Shown here: positions 24,953 through 34,609 of the stretch, in pieces
Position numbering within the stretch: position 1 is the first letter of the stretch
Layout: each line of letters opens with the position of its first letter
From: Undibacterium parvum
GTDB taxonomy: Bacteria; Pseudomonadota; Gammaproteobacteria; Burkholderiales; Burkholderiaceae_D
Reading direction: 5' to 3'
Length of the DNA: 64,000 nt
Assembly: GCF_003955735.1 (NCBI RefSeq)
Contig: NZ_CP034464.1
Coordinates: forward strand, 806,001 to 870,000
The notes under the pieces: generated by a model
Told to the model about the DNA's origin: nothing
Seen by the model: the letters and a program-made list of their open reading frames with translations, nothing else
Database searches by the model: none
Position numbers and translations under genes: made by a program

Positions 24953-26989
24953 CTAGGGCTCTCGAAGGTAATCGACCAAGGCTAGCGTTCTGGCATCCGG
25001 TGCGGGGGTCAAGAGACTCACCACCAGCATAGATATAAAGCCGCAAGGCACGCCGAACACGCCGGCCGAGATCGACGCTATATGCCACCACTGATTATTC
25101 GCGTTACCACCAAATAAGGGGTGGGTACTGAGCATATAGAACACACAGACAGCAAAACCAGTGATGATACCGACTATCGCACCAGCTTGATTGGCACGCT
25201 TCCAAAAAATGCCCAAAACCAGTGCAGGAAAAAGTGTGGAAGCCGCTAAAGAAAACGCTGCACCAACAAGTGACAAAATATCGGCTGGCTTAAGCGAGGC
25301 GACGTACGCCGCCACCAAGGCCACCACCAATAATAATAATTTTGAGATGGTGACCCGCTTCTGGGTCGATGCGCTGGGGTCGACCATCTTGTAATAGATG
25401 TCGTGCGAGAGCGAGTTAGAAATCGTCAACAGCAAGCCGTCTGCGGTCGATAGGGCTGCTGCTAAGCCACCGGCCGCCACCAGGCCGGAAATCACATAGG
25501 GCAAACCGGCGATCTCGGGCGTGGCCAAGACCACGATGTCAGCGTCGAGTGCAATTTCGGCCAATTGCACGATGCCGTCATGATTAATGTCGACAATATT
25601 TACCAGTGGATTATTTCTATCTATGCTGGCCCAATAGGTCACCCACGAAGGCAACTTAGAAAAATCCATGCCCACTAGCGAAGTATAAATATCGTACTTC
25701 ACCAGGATCGCCAATGCCGGGATACTGATATACAGCAGCATGATGAAAAACAGTGACCAAAACACCGAGTCACGGCTCTCGCTCACCGATGGTGTGGTGT
25801 AGTAGCGCACTAAAATATGCGGTAAGGCGGCGGTGCCCACCATCAGACAAAATACCAAGGCCATGAAATTATTTCGTTTGATATCGGATTCTGCCACCGT
25901 TTTTGCCGCATACGGCGTGTATTGCGATGCGACGGGCTCAGCGCGCGCCAGATTAGCATTTTTAGCCTCCAACCACACCGCTTGCGCTTCTTGCGGCGAC
26001 TTAGGGTAATTGGCCAATGCCTTACTGGCGGCCTTGATCTGTATCAGCGTGGCATTGCCAGATTTCAGCTCATCTAAATGCTGACGCAACTCAAAGCGAC
26101 CGGCTTCCCACGATGCTGGCAATTGATTAATTCTGACTTGATAAGCATCGGCGCGCTGTTTAAAGATGCGCCTGACTTCTTGCTCTTTTGGTTCCTGGGC
26201 AAAAATTTTCTCAAAAAATTCTAACTTCGGCACGATCTCGCCATACGCCACTTGCGGTACAGGCACTTGGGTATGCTTAATAGAAAGCCAGGTGACCGGA
26301 ATCATGTAAGCGATGATGATGACGATATATTGCGCCACTTGGGTCCAGGTCACGGCGCGCATGCCGCCCAAAAAAGAGCAGACCAAAATACTGGCAAGCC
26401 CCAAAAATATGCCGACTGAAAAATCTACCCCAGTGAACCGTGAAGTGATCAAACCCACCCCGTAAATTTGCGCCACGACATAAGTGAAAGAAATAATCAC
26501 AGTCGCAATCACGGCTAGCACCCGCACTATATTGCTGCCGTAAGGACCGGCAAAACGCGTCCCTAAAAAATCCGGAATACTGTATTGACCGAATTTGCGT
26601 ATATACGGTGCGATCAGCAGCGCCACCAAACAGAAACCACCAGTCCAGCCTATGATGTAAGCGAGGCCATCGAAGCCCTGTAAGTACAAGCCTCCCGCCA
26701 GGCTCAGGAAACTGGCGGCCGACATCCAATCAGCGGCGGTCGCCATGCCATTAAAGATCGCAGGCACGCGTCGCCCCGCCACATAATATTCTGAGATATC
26801 CGAAGTGCGGCTCATGACACCGATACCTGCATACAAAATGATGGTAACGAACATGAATAAATAACCTATCCAAGCCCGTGGCACACCCTCTTTTTCTAAT
26901 ACTGTCAGACTGATCAGAAAGGCGATAAACAGTAAGGTGTAGACCCCATAATAAGTCGTCAGCCGTTTGCTAAATGCGCGTTCGCTCAT
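24953..26989 (-). CDS. sodium:solute symporter, large subunit (ActP-like, VC_2705-type)
   Basis: 678 residues, about 12-13 transmembrane helices, SSS family. Typical segments are FLSLAGGLYLQGFDG, YSIPDFLGTRF and ALSTADGLLLTISNSLSHD. Two unusual inserts stand out: about 125 soluble charged residues at 245-370, and a canonical EF-hand loop DINHDGIVQLAE at residues 467-478. The start overlaps the DUF4212 subunit gene by 4 bp (ATGA). Known relatives move acetate or other short organic acids; the substrate here is not readable. The operon begins with a two-component system that probably controls it. Confidence 0.9.
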   Translation of the reverse strand: MSERAFSKRLTTYYGVYTLLFIAFLISLTVLEKEGVPRAWIGYLFMFVTIILYAGIGVMSRTSDISEYYVAGRRVPAIFNGMATAADWMSAASFLSLAGGLYLQGFDGLAYIIGWTGGFCLVALLIAPYIRKFGQYSIPDFLGTRFAGPYGSNIVRVLAVIATVIISFTYVVAQIYGVGLITSRFTGVDFSVGIFLGLASILVCSFLGGMRAVTWTQVAQYIVIIIAYMIPVTWLSIKHTQVPVPQVAYGEIVPKLEFFEKIFAQEPKEQEVRRIFKQRADAYQVRINQLPASWEAGRFELRQHLDELKSGNATLIQIKAASKALANYPKSPQEAQAVWLEAKNANLARAEPVASQYTPYAAKTVAESDIKRNNFMALVFCLMVGTAALPHILVRYYTTPSVSESRDSVFWSLFFIMLLYISIPALAILVKYDIYTSLVGMDFSKLPSWVTYWASIDRNNPLVNIVDINHDGIVQLAEIALDADIVVLATPEIAGLPYVISGLVAAGGLAAALSTADGLLLTISNSLSHDIYYKMVDPSASTQKRVTISKLLLLVVALVAAYVASLKPADILSLVGAAFSLAASTLFPALVLGIFWKRANQAGAIVGIITGFAVCVFYMLSTHPLFGGNANNQWWHIASISAGVFGVPCGFISMLVVSLLTPAPDARTLALVDYLREP

Positions 26990-27282
26990 ACTGACTCTGA
27001 CTGCGTATGGGTGGCAGCAAGTTGTGCCAGCGTTTTTTGTCTAGCGCTAATCCGGTGCGATTGGTAAGAGAAGATCGCCAGTATCAGCACGTACATCAAT
27101 GTCAGTCCCTGTGCCGCCATGTAAAAAGAAAATGACCAGCCAAAGAATCGAAGGCCATTTAATTCACGGGCAAAGAACAAGATGCCGAAACTCAAGAGCA
27201 ACCAAGTGAGCAATAAGCCCATGGTCAAGTGCCGGGTTTGCCGCCAATACGTATTAGTGCTAGTACTAGGTTCTTTATTCAC
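26986..27282 (-). CDS. DUF4212 small subunit of sodium:solute symporter
   Basis: 98 residues with two transmembrane helices (about 20-39 and 50-71) and a conserved YWRQTRHLTMGLLLTWLLLS segment, split here as YWRQTRHLTMG and LLLTWLLLS. This family is found next to VC_2705-type symporters and is thought to be their small subunit. It overlaps the large-subunit gene by 4 bp and lies 37 bp after the histidine kinase. Confidence 0.9.
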   Translation of the reverse strand: MNKEPSTSTNTYWRQTRHLTMGLLLTWLLLSFGILFFARELNGLRFFGWSFSFYMAAQGLTLMYVLILAIFSYQSHRISARQKTLAQLAATHTQSESV

Positions 27283-27319
27283 GTCTATATCCTACTTAAT
27301 TGCTGTGCCCAATTAGGCT

Positions 27320-28906
27320 TTAAGTCACGTCATCACCCAGACTGGCATGCGGGTTTAATCGAAACGACACTCTAAAAATACATCCGGGAAACTGCGGATC
27401 TTGACTGTGAGGATTGCTGAGTATCTCTATCTGCGCCTCGTGTTGCTGCGCGATCTCACGCACTATCGACAGGCCTAAGCCGCTACCCTGAACATTGCTG
27501 CCTAGGATGCGGTAGAAGCGCTCAAACACATGTTCGCGTTCGCTCTCCGGTATGCCCGGGCCGTTGTCTTCCACTTCAAGTATCGCCAGTGCCTGATCAT
27601 TATTGAGTGCAGTTCTGACGGTCACACTATGCCCTTGCGGCGTATAGCGGATCGCGTTATCGATCAAATTACTCAAGAGTTCACGCAGCATCAGCGCATT
27701 GCCAAATATATGGATCGCTTCATCCGCCTGCTCAAAGCCGAGATCAATCCGGCTAGAAAATGAGGCGGGGATCCAGTCTTGCACGGTAGTACGCGCCAGA
27801 TCGGAAAGCGCGATCAACTCCAGCGCCTGGGTGGCGGGAGCGGCGTTTTCGGCGCGCGCCAGACTTAATAATTGATTGATCAGGCGAGTCGCGGCCTCTG
27901 AACTCTTGGACAATTGCAGCAAGGAGCGGTGAATTTCTTCCTGATCGGTTTGGCGTAGTGCCAATTCTGATTGCATGCGCATACCGGCCAGCGGCGTCTT
28001 CATCTGATGCGCGGCATCGGCGATAAAGCGCTTCTGTATCGCGATCGTCGATGAGAGCCGCGCCAGCATCTCATTTAATGAGCGCACCAAAGGGCTAATT
28101 TCTTCCGGCACCTGATGCGAATCGATAGGGCTGAGATCGTCTGGCTTGCGGTCGCGTATGCGTTGCTGCAATTCAGCCAGCGGCGACAGACCGCGGCTCA
28201 GGGCAAACCAGACCAGCGCCAGCGCCACTGGCAAAATAATAAACTGCGGCAAGATCACACCCTTGATGATCTCATTAGCCAGCACCGCGCGTTTTTCCAA
28301 AGTTTCTCCCACCTGTATCAAGGCCAGACGCGGCTCGAAATTGGTGGTCACAGGATTGCTGGGGCTAGCGCGATTGAGGTCGATATAGCTATACGCGACG
28401 CGTATCTCGATGCCATGCAGTTTATCGTTGCGAAACACAATATTGCCAGGGCTAGGCCTTTCCTCATCGACCGGCAGAGCCAGTTCACGGTCGCCGTCTA
28501 TCAGTTCGCCCTGATAACCTTTGATTTGATAGTACACATGATCTAGATCGTCGGCTCTGAGAATATCGCGCGCAGGATGAGACAATTGCGCCACTACTTT
28601 GGCATCGACCTGGCGCACTTGTTGCGACAAAACCAGCACCCTATCCTCGAGTGCGCGGTCAAACGGTTGATTGGCGATCGCCTTGGCGACCAGATAAGTA
28701 ATGGCGATACTCATAGGCCACAGCAGCAGCAGCGGCACCAGCATCCAATCTAAAATTTCGCCAAACAAGGAGCGCTGGATTTTTTCGGTCGGCTGCCCGT
28801 GTTCACTATCGAACGCATCACTGCTATCTGCGCCAGGCTCGCCAGCGCGCTCTGAGCTCAAACTTAACTCAGCAGCTGGCGCATCCAAGTGACTGCTGCT
28901 GGTCAT
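27320..28906 (-). CDS. sensor histidine kinase, TctE-like
   Basis: 528 residues. Soluble N-terminus to about residue 50, a first transmembrane helix near 53-75, a 2CSK_N-type periplasmic sensor to about 212, a second helix near 213-236, HAMP, then the dimerisation domain with phospho-acceptor H300 in ADAAHQMKTPLAGMR. The ATPase domain has N box LLSNLIDNAIRYTP, G1 EVEDNGPGIPESE and G2 GSGLGLSIV. TctE-type kinases typically sense tricarboxylic or other organic acids. Start codon overlaps the response regulator by 4 bp. Confidence 0.92.
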   Translation of the reverse strand: MTSSSHLDAPAAELSLSSERAGEPGADSSDAFDSEHGQPTEKIQRSLFGEILDWMLVPLLLLWPMSIAITYLVAKAIANQPFDRALEDRVLVLSQQVRQVDAKVVAQLSHPARDILRADDLDHVYYQIKGYQGELIDGDRELALPVDEERPSPGNIVFRNDKLHGIEIRVAYSYIDLNRASPSNPVTTNFEPRLALIQVGETLEKRAVLANEIIKGVILPQFIILPVALALVWFALSRGLSPLAELQQRIRDRKPDDLSPIDSHQVPEEISPLVRSLNEMLARLSSTIAIQKRFIADAAHQMKTPLAGMRMQSELALRQTDQEEIHRSLLQLSKSSEAATRLINQLLSLARAENAAPATQALELIALSDLARTTVQDWIPASFSSRIDLGFEQADEAIHIFGNALMLRELLSNLIDNAIRYTPQGHSVTVRTALNNDQALAILEVEDNGPGIPESEREHVFERFYRILGSNVQGSGLGLSIVREIAQQHEAQIEILSNPHSQDPQFPGCIFRVSFRLNPHASLGDDVT

Positions 28907-29631
28907 GAAGATTCATTAGTGCCAGCTGGCGGCAAAGCAGTGGGAGTGCTGCTAGCCGCAGGCGTAAAGATCTTTTCCAAGCAATAACCTAGGCCACGAA
29001 CAGTCGCGATACGCACACCATCGACTTCGATTTTTTTTCTTAAGCGGTGCACATAGACTTCGATCGCATTATTGCTGACCTCATCGCCCCACTCACACAG
29101 ATGATCGACCAACTGCTCCTTGGAAACGAGTCGCCCGGTTCTTTGCAATAAGACCTCCAGCAAACCAAGTTCGCGTGCCGACAAATCGAGCATTTGCTCG
29201 TTGATGTAGGCGATACGACCAACCTGATCATAGGTTAGCGGGCCATGTGTGATCAGCGCCGGGCCACCACCGGCGCCACGCCGCGTCAAGGCACGCACGC
29301 GCGCTTCTAGTTCCGACAAGGCGAAAGGTTTGGCCATGTAATCGTCGGCCCCCAGATCCAGACCCTTAACGCGCTGCTCTACCGAATCGGCGGCCGTCAA
29401 GATTAAAACCGGCAAATGCGAATTACGCGCTCGCAAGCGGCGCAACACTTCTAGCCCACTTAATTTAGGCAAACCCAGATCGAGTATCAGTAAATCAAAA
29501 TCTTGGGTGGACAGCGCGGTGTCGGCTTCCTGTCCATTGTTCACGCAATCGGTGGCATAACCAGATTGCCTCAGCGAACGGGTCAAACCATCTGCAAGTA
29601 CGCTATCGTCTTCCGCGAGCAAAATACGCAT
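28903..29631 (-). CDS. OmpR-family response regulator, TctD/QseB-like
   Basis: 242 residues from ATG 29631 (MRILLAEDDS); a longer frame to 29727 has no receiver-domain features. The receiver has acidic pocket ED at residues 7-9, phospho-acceptor D51 (LLILDLGLPKLSG) and K101-like lysine in MAKPFALSEL. The winged-helix output domain has RELGLLEVLLQRTGRLVSKEQL and VYVHRLRKKIE. It is the first gene of the operon with its kinase, DUF4212 and symporter, suggesting direct control of the transporter. Confidence 0.92.
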   Translation of the reverse strand: MRILLAEDDSVLADGLTRSLRQSGYATDCVNNGQEADTALSTQDFDLLILDLGLPKLSGLEVLRRLRARNSHLPVLILTAADSVEQRVKGLDLGADDYMAKPFALSELEARVRALTRRGAGGGPALITHGPLTYDQVGRIAYINEQMLDLSARELGLLEVLLQRTGRLVSKEQLVDHLCEWGDEVSNNAIEVYVHRLRKKIEVDGVRIATVRGLGYCLEKIFTPAASSTPTALPPAGTNESS

Positions 29632-30110
29632 GGGGGTAATCTTCCGGCCTAGCCATGTAAGGTTTTGAACTAAATCAAGATGCTTGCCCGGCTTAATCCT
29701 GGCTGTCAGAAGTGCACTAACAAGCAATAACAGACACCGAGCATTACTTCTAGTTTTCTAGTTTACTAGCAAATTGCAGGTTTCCTCATGCGCAAATGGC
29801 ATAAGTGATAAATATTCATGACTGAGCGCACTATCCCGCGACTTTTGTCGCATTTTGAATAATTTCACCAGCACCTGCCCCAAGCCGCATATTCCATGCG
29901 CCCTACAGCCCGGCATGCCTGCACAGCCGCATGGAATATGCGCGCTGGGCCTGCTGCCAAAAAAATTGGGAAAATCGCACCATCTTCCGGTAAAGCGCTT
30001 GCATCTGCACTGCAGCCTCGTTAGGATAGCGTCTCTCAAATTTGCATCCAAGGTATACTGGCAACTGTCAGCACTGTCAGCACTGCCAGCGCACGCCACC
30101 ATAGAAAACC
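29632..30110. other. intergenic region between divergent genes
   Basis: About 480 bp. Contains REP copy F (29886-29942) and a 9-bp tandem repeat CTGTCAGCA, three units (30065-30091), just before the ParB-like gene. A -10-like TATACT is at 30054-30059 but without a good -35. No gene seen. Confidence 0.55.
29886..29942. repeat. REP/BIME-like palindromic element, copy F
   Basis: Left arm CGCATATTCCATGCG (29886-29900), right arm CGCATGGAATATGCG (29928-29942), perfect. Loop CCCTACAGCCCGGCATGCCT differs from copies A-D and resembles copy G, so there are at least two loop subfamilies. Confidence 0.9.
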
Positions 30111-30887
30111 ATGACTATCATCATCAACGAAGAGCTACGCGCTTACATCGATCCCTTAACGCTCAACGAGTATCAGGCCTTGGAGCGCAGCATACAGACC
30201 GAAGGTTGCCGTGATGCACTGGTGCTGTGGGGCGAAGTCTTAATCGACGGACATAATCGGTATGCGATTTGCCAGAAACACGGGATAGAATTTAAGACCG
30301 TACAAAATACCCGCTTCACCAGCATAGAAGATGTGATGCTGTGGATGATAGATAATCACCTGGCGCGCCGCAGCGTCTCGGACTTTCAACGCGGCGTGCT
30401 GGCCTTGCGCAAAAAAGAAATCGTCGCAGCCCGCCTCAAGCAAAACGAAGAACCTGCTTCGGCTGAGAGTCCGGCTGTCGAAGTCGCGCCTAAACAGACG
30501 CGCGAAGAAGTGGCAAAAATTGCCGGCATCAGTAGTAATGCCATCAACCAGATAGAAAAAATTCAGCGCGCCGCAACCCCAGAATTAGTCGCAGCGGTGC
30601 GCTCCGGCACCATCTCCATCAATGCCGCAGCTACAGTGGCTTCACTGCCTAGCGAGCAACAAGTGGCGGCCGTGGCTGGCGGTAGAAAAGAATTACAACA
30701 AGCGGCCAAGCAAGTACGTGAAATGCGCGCCGCCAATCAAAGCAGCAAACCACGTGAAGAGAAACCAGCAGCGCCACTCAGTGCAGCGGATGAAAAAATG
30801 GCATCTCTGGTCGCTGAAAATAACTCACTCAAAGCCCAGGTAGCAGAATTAACCCTGGCACTCAAAGCCGCACGCGAAGCGGCGTAA
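30111..30887 (+). CDS. ParB-like nuclease-domain protein (chromosomal, no parA)
   Basis: 258 residues. The N-terminal ParB/Srx-like domain (about 1-95) has ALERSIQTEG, VLIDGHNRYAIC and a conserved arginine pair in LARRSVSDFQ. A KorB-like helix-turn-helix follows (REEVAKIAGISSNAINQIEK, about 125-145). The tail is Lys/Ala-rich with a final coiled coil (LVAENNSLKAQVAELTLAL). Such proteins bind DNA and occur on plasmids and in chromosomes as orphan regulators. No parA or parS-like site is nearby, so partitioning is not indicated. Confidence 0.75.
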   Translation: MTIIINEELRAYIDPLTLNEYQALERSIQTEGCRDALVLWGEVLIDGHNRYAICQKHGIEFKTVQNTRFTSIEDVMLWMIDNHLARRSVSDFQRGVLALRKKEIVAARLKQNEEPASAESPAVEVAPKQTREEVAKIAGISSNAINQIEKIQRAATPELVAAVRSGTISINAAATVASLPSEQQVAAVAGGRKELQQAAKQVREMRAANQSSKPREEKPAAPLSAADEKMASLVAENNSLKAQVAELTLALKAAREAA

Positions 30888-30935
30888 ATTAGGGCTTAAA
30901 TTAAAGTGAGTGAGGCAAATTACGCTGAACTCTTT

Positions 30936-31037
30936 AGGACTTACGCAAAATCGCTCCAGCTAGCTGCGCTGCCGAAGACAGTAACCTAGTACGGCAAGGC
31001 CAGTGCAACAACGCTGGACTGATTTTGCGTAAGTCCT
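30936..31037. repeat. MITE-like element, copy 1
   Basis: 102 bp with perfect 16-bp terminal inverted repeats AGGACTTACGCAAAAT/ATTTTGCGTAAGTCCT (30936-30951, 31022-31037). Internal part includes CTCCAGCTAG and AACAACGCTGG, shared with copy 2 at 36052-36118. No coding capacity. Confidence 0.8.
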
Positions 31038-31181
31038 ACTCTTGAAAAATTAGTTTTCGCCCATAATTGGGTGCGAGATTTTCATGATTTACCCAGTTTG
31101 TTTCATGTAGTTGGCAAAATTAGTAAAAATTAAAGATGTTCCACACTCACACTAACCTCAAACATAGATAGGAAACTTCCC

Positions 31182-31925
31182 ATGGTAATTAGCGTCAACG
31201 GCACTGAAATCAGCGAAGCCAATATCGCCACAGAAATCGCCCATGCAGTCGCCGCCGGCCAGCCTGAAGGCGATGAGCTGCGCGATGGCGCCATCCAGGA
31301 ACTTATTTTGCGCAAGCTCATGCTCGATGAAGCAGCACGCTTGGGCATCAGTACTGCCAGCGATGAAGAAACCGTTGGCACCCTGCTCGATCAAGAGGTT
31401 GATTTTGAAGATGCAGACGAAGCCACCTGCCGCGCCTTCTACGATCAAAACCCTGCCAATTTTCAGCAAGGCGAAATGGCAGCAGCTAGCCACATCTTGT
31501 TTTCCATCAATGACGATGCCAGCGCTGGCTTAGTCAAGGCAAAAGCCGAAGGTGTGTTGGAGCAAGTACAGGCAAATCCTAGTCACTTCGCTAGTCTGGC
31601 GCGTGAGCATTCCACTTGCCCATCGGGTAAAGAAGGCGGCGCCTTAGGTAAGTTTGGCCGTGGCCAGATGGTTCCTGAATTCGAGACTGCAGTGTTTAGC
31701 ACCGCCCCAGGCGCGATCGCTCCCGGTTTGATAGAAACGCAATTTGGTTATCACATCATTCAAGTCACAGAACGTGAAGGCGGCGAAGCGGTCAGCTACG
31801 ACGACGTAAAAGAAAGATTGCAAGAGTTCTTGACTGATATGGCCGGCCGCAAAGCCACTCACGCTTATCTGGCAAAATTATTGGCAGCAGCCAAAGTAGA
31901 AGGCTATCAATTCCCGGCTTTTTAA
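31182..31925 (+). CDS. cytoplasmic PpiC-type peptidyl-prolyl isomerase
   Basis: 247 residues. N-terminal SurA/NifM-like helical part (about 1-95), then one parvulin domain (about 97-200) with AASHILFSI, FASLAREHSTCPSGKEGG, LGKFGRGQMVPEFE and TQFGYHIIQVTER. No signal peptide, so it should work in the cytoplasm, unlike SurA or PpiD. It accelerates proline isomerisation in folding proteins. Single gene with its own terminator; client proteins unknown. Confidence 0.9.
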   Translation: MVISVNGTEISEANIATEIAHAVAAGQPEGDELRDGAIQELILRKLMLDEAARLGISTASDEETVGTLLDQEVDFEDADEATCRAFYDQNPANFQQGEMAAASHILFSINDDASAGLVKAKAEGVLEQVQANPSHFASLAREHSTCPSGKEGGALGKFGRGQMVPEFETAVFSTAPGAIAPGLIETQFGYHIIQVTEREGGEAVSYDDVKERLQEFLTDMAGRKATHAYLAKLLAAAKVEGYQFPAF

Positions 31926-31942
31926 GTAGCAAAAATACCCTT

Positions 31943-31983
31943 AAAAAAGGGGCAGGAAGATGATTCTTCCTGCCCCTTTTTTT
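31943..31983. terminator. bidirectional rho-independent terminator
   Basis: 18-bp stem with core GGGGCAGGAAGA/TCTTCCTGCCCC, 4-nt loop, A6 before and T7 after. Serves the convergent ppiC-type gene and the MscS gene. Confidence 0.92.
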
Positions 31984-33598
31984 ATTTTGCAGCCGGAGCG
32001 CGATTCCAATCTTCTTTGGCCACTAGCTTTTCTTGTGCTGGATCCCCCAGATAATGCGGTGACATAATCTGTACCCCATATTCATTGAAAACATCCTGAA
32101 TATTTGCATGCAGCAAATTCATCACCTCAGCCCTAGGACGTGGCTCACTAGGGACCGCCTGGCAGATCAGCAAGTACTCAGGGTAAAAATCCGACAAGGC
32201 AGTCTGAAACACTTTGGGCGCAGGCTCAGTTAATACGCCAGGCGTACGCAAAGCCGCTTGTATCAACATCGCATGCACCTGTCGCCAGGGAGTGTCGTAG
32301 CCTATCGTTACCTTGGTATCGACCACAAAACCAAGCCCCTGCACCACTCTAGAATAATTTTTAGTCACATTGCCCAACACCAGAGAATTCGGCATGGTCA
32401 ACTCCACCCCCATACCGTTGCGAATTCTAGTCGTGAACATGCCCATTTCGGTGATCGTGCCTTCATGCTCCAGTACATGGATGAATTCGCCTTTACGATA
32501 AACCCGCGAATAAGTCAAAATCAAGCCACTGGCCGCCTGCCCTATCAAACTAGAAGCCCCCAAAGAAATCATCAAGCCAACCAGAACGGAGACCCCTTTG
32601 AAAGCCTCAGTGCCGGCACCGGGTAAATACGGGTAAGCCATAGCCAGTGCAAACAGCCAAACCGCAGTGCTGGTGATACGGCGCGTTGGTCTTACCAGAT
32701 CGGCATCCAACCACGACACCCGCAGAGCGCCATTTTGTATGCTATCAAAAATACCGCTCAGTCCTTGATTGACCAGTTTAGCCAAAAAGAAAATGACTAG
32801 CGCAGTAAATACATCCGGTATCGCTTTGAGTATTGCGGAACCTATATTCGCAACCAAATTAAATAAGAAGCTGTTTAAATGCTCGCCCCAAGGACGAGTA
32901 AACGGAAACTGCGACATCACTAAACTAAGCCATTGGTAAGTCAGTAAAAATACGATGACCCATAGCAAGAGTTGAAACAAGCGATGCAAGATCCACAAGG
33001 TGCGCTCGCGGTTAATCAATTTTGCATGCACCAGATCCAAACCATCCAATTTGGCACTGGCGAACGACAAGATGCGTGCTTCTATCAGGCGTCGCAGGCG
33101 CTGTACGCCCCAGACCAGGACTATGAAAACAATACTGGCGACTAAAACGTAGCCAGCAGCACGCAGCATATTCTCGACACTGCGACTCTCCTGAGTTTCC
33201 AGCACGACCGCACTGAGTTTAGTGACTACGTCTTTAGCCACCCCTTCCAGCGTCTCCTGTTGAAATTGATCGACGTCATCGGGTGCAATATAAAAACTGC
33301 CAGCCCCATCAATTTGTATCAGCATGCCTGGAGGCATAGACAAGGCAGTCACCTTGTGACGCCCATTGGGGCTAATTTGTTGCTCTATGCGTTTTTGAGC
33401 ACGTGTAACTCTATCGACTGGCTCTATTCCCAACACGGAAGCCCGAAAGACAATGATGTCACGATTGAAAATACTAAGACTGGCTTCCTTCACTTTTTGC
33501 TGAGTATTTTGCGCATTAGCCAGCTCTTTATCGGCAGCCAAACTTGGTAAGGCAATGCACAGCAAACACAGAAAGAAAGCAAATCTAAGCAAAATCAT
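31982..33598 (-). CDS. MscS-family mechanosensitive channel with N-terminal periplasmic domain
   Basis: 538 residues. A signal peptide (about 1-21, LCLLCIALPSLAAD), about 115 periplasmic residues, then five or so transmembrane helices. The MscS core includes the pore-lining helix region (LVGLMISLGASSLIGQAASGLIL), the beta domain (GEFIHVLEHEGTITEMGMFTT) and NSLVLGNVTKNYSR. Function by family: relieves turgor on hypo-osmotic shock. Monocistronic; ends in the shared terminator. Confidence 0.9.
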   Translation of the reverse strand: MILLRFAFFLCLLCIALPSLAADKELANAQNTQQKVKEASLSIFNRDIIVFRASVLGIEPVDRVTRAQKRIEQQISPNGRHKVTALSMPPGMLIQIDGAGSFYIAPDDVDQFQQETLEGVAKDVVTKLSAVVLETQESRSVENMLRAAGYVLVASIVFIVLVWGVQRLRRLIEARILSFASAKLDGLDLVHAKLINRERTLWILHRLFQLLLWVIVFLLTYQWLSLVMSQFPFTRPWGEHLNSFLFNLVANIGSAILKAIPDVFTALVIFFLAKLVNQGLSGIFDSIQNGALRVSWLDADLVRPTRRITSTAVWLFALAMAYPYLPGAGTEAFKGVSVLVGLMISLGASSLIGQAASGLILTYSRVYRKGEFIHVLEHEGTITEMGMFTTRIRNGMGVELTMPNSLVLGNVTKNYSRVVQGLGFVVDTKVTIGYDTPWRQVHAMLIQAALRTPGVLTEPAPKVFQTALSDFYPEYLLICQAVPSEPRPRAEVMNLLHANIQDVFNEYGVQIMSPHYLGDPAQEKLVAKEDWNRAPAAK

Positions 33599-33818
33599 TT
33601 TCAGTCGTCCTTCTTAGTAGTGAGTAATTGAGAGCTTGAAATGTAGAGCCGCATAAATCACGAGCCCCAAACAAATTTACATTATTTCTAGCTATCTTAT
33701 CAGCTATTTTCTTGCAAATTTCGAAAATAACAGCAAGAGCAGACTATAAAAACCGGCACAAAAAACCGCATATCGTAAACACTCTTATAATTGCTCCACC
33801 TTACACAGAAAGAAAATC

Positions 33819-34328
33819 ATGAATCAAGCCATGTACTCCAGCTCTATCCCAGTATTTAAGCAAATGCTCAATAGCCTGCAAGTCATTTTAAGCAAAGCCG
33901 AAGACCATGCAGCAGCGAAAAATATCGATGCAAATGTTTTTTTGCAAGCCCGTCTTAGCCCTGATATGTTTTCACTGACGCGTCAAGTGCAGATTGCAGC
34001 TGACTTTGCCAAAGGCGTCGCTGGACGTTTAGCAGGCGCAGAACTGCCAGAATTTGCCGATGATGAAATTAGCTTCGCCGACTTACGTGGACGTATCGCC
34101 AAGACTTTGGCCTTTATCGACAACTTAAGCCCAGCCCAATTTGAAGGCGCTGAATCACGCGAAATTACGCTACGCCCAGGTACTCCAAAGGAAAAAACCT
34201 TGATCGGCTCGGCCTACCTCTTAAGCTATGGTTTGCCACAATTTTTCTTTCATGTCAGCACCGCTTACGGCATCCTTAGACATCATGGGGTAGAACTGGG
34301 CAAACGTGATTACATGGGGCAGTATTAA
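33819..34328 (+). CDS. DUF1993 family protein
   Basis: 169 residues, a soluble helical protein of the DUF1993 family (DinB-like four-helix fold by family). Recognisable segments: IPVFKQMLNSLQVIL, FLQARLSPDMFSLTRQVQIA and the C-terminal LPQFFFHVSTAYGILRHHGV. Members are common in proteobacteria; no activity is established. AGAAAG is upstream of the ATG. Stands alone. Confidence 0.85.
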   Translation: MNQAMYSSSIPVFKQMLNSLQVILSKAEDHAAAKNIDANVFLQARLSPDMFSLTRQVQIAADFAKGVAGRLAGAELPEFADDEISFADLRGRIAKTLAFIDNLSPAQFEGAESREITLRPGTPKEKTLIGSAYLLSYGLPQFFFHVSTAYGILRHHGVELGKRDYMGQY

Positions 34329-34364
34329 TCATTAAGTAATTAGCTAAGCAATTAACTTAATATC

Positions 34365-34421
34365 TCAATACAAAAAACCTTACCGAATAGCTAAATTATT
34401 TAGTTCGTTTTTTTGTATTGA
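34365..34421 (+). terminator. hairpin with T-tract after the DUF1993 gene
   Basis: Arms TCAATACAAAAAAC (34365-34378) and its complement (34407-34421, T7) enclose about 28 nt with a smaller internal dyad. AT-rich stem; a plausible but weak terminator. Confidence 0.5.
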
Positions 34422-34609
34422 AGCTTTAAAAATCAAGCAAGGGCTTAAGTTTTCATAAAAACAACATTATTGCCACTTATAACAACAGTTTTAGTGATAG
34501 TCTTGCTTTTAAAACTAAATAAATACACACTTGCATTACTCGCTTTTCAGTTTCCATCGGAAAAGTAAGGATCCATTGTCTTGCTATTTAACCCTATTTG
34601 AGCTCCACC

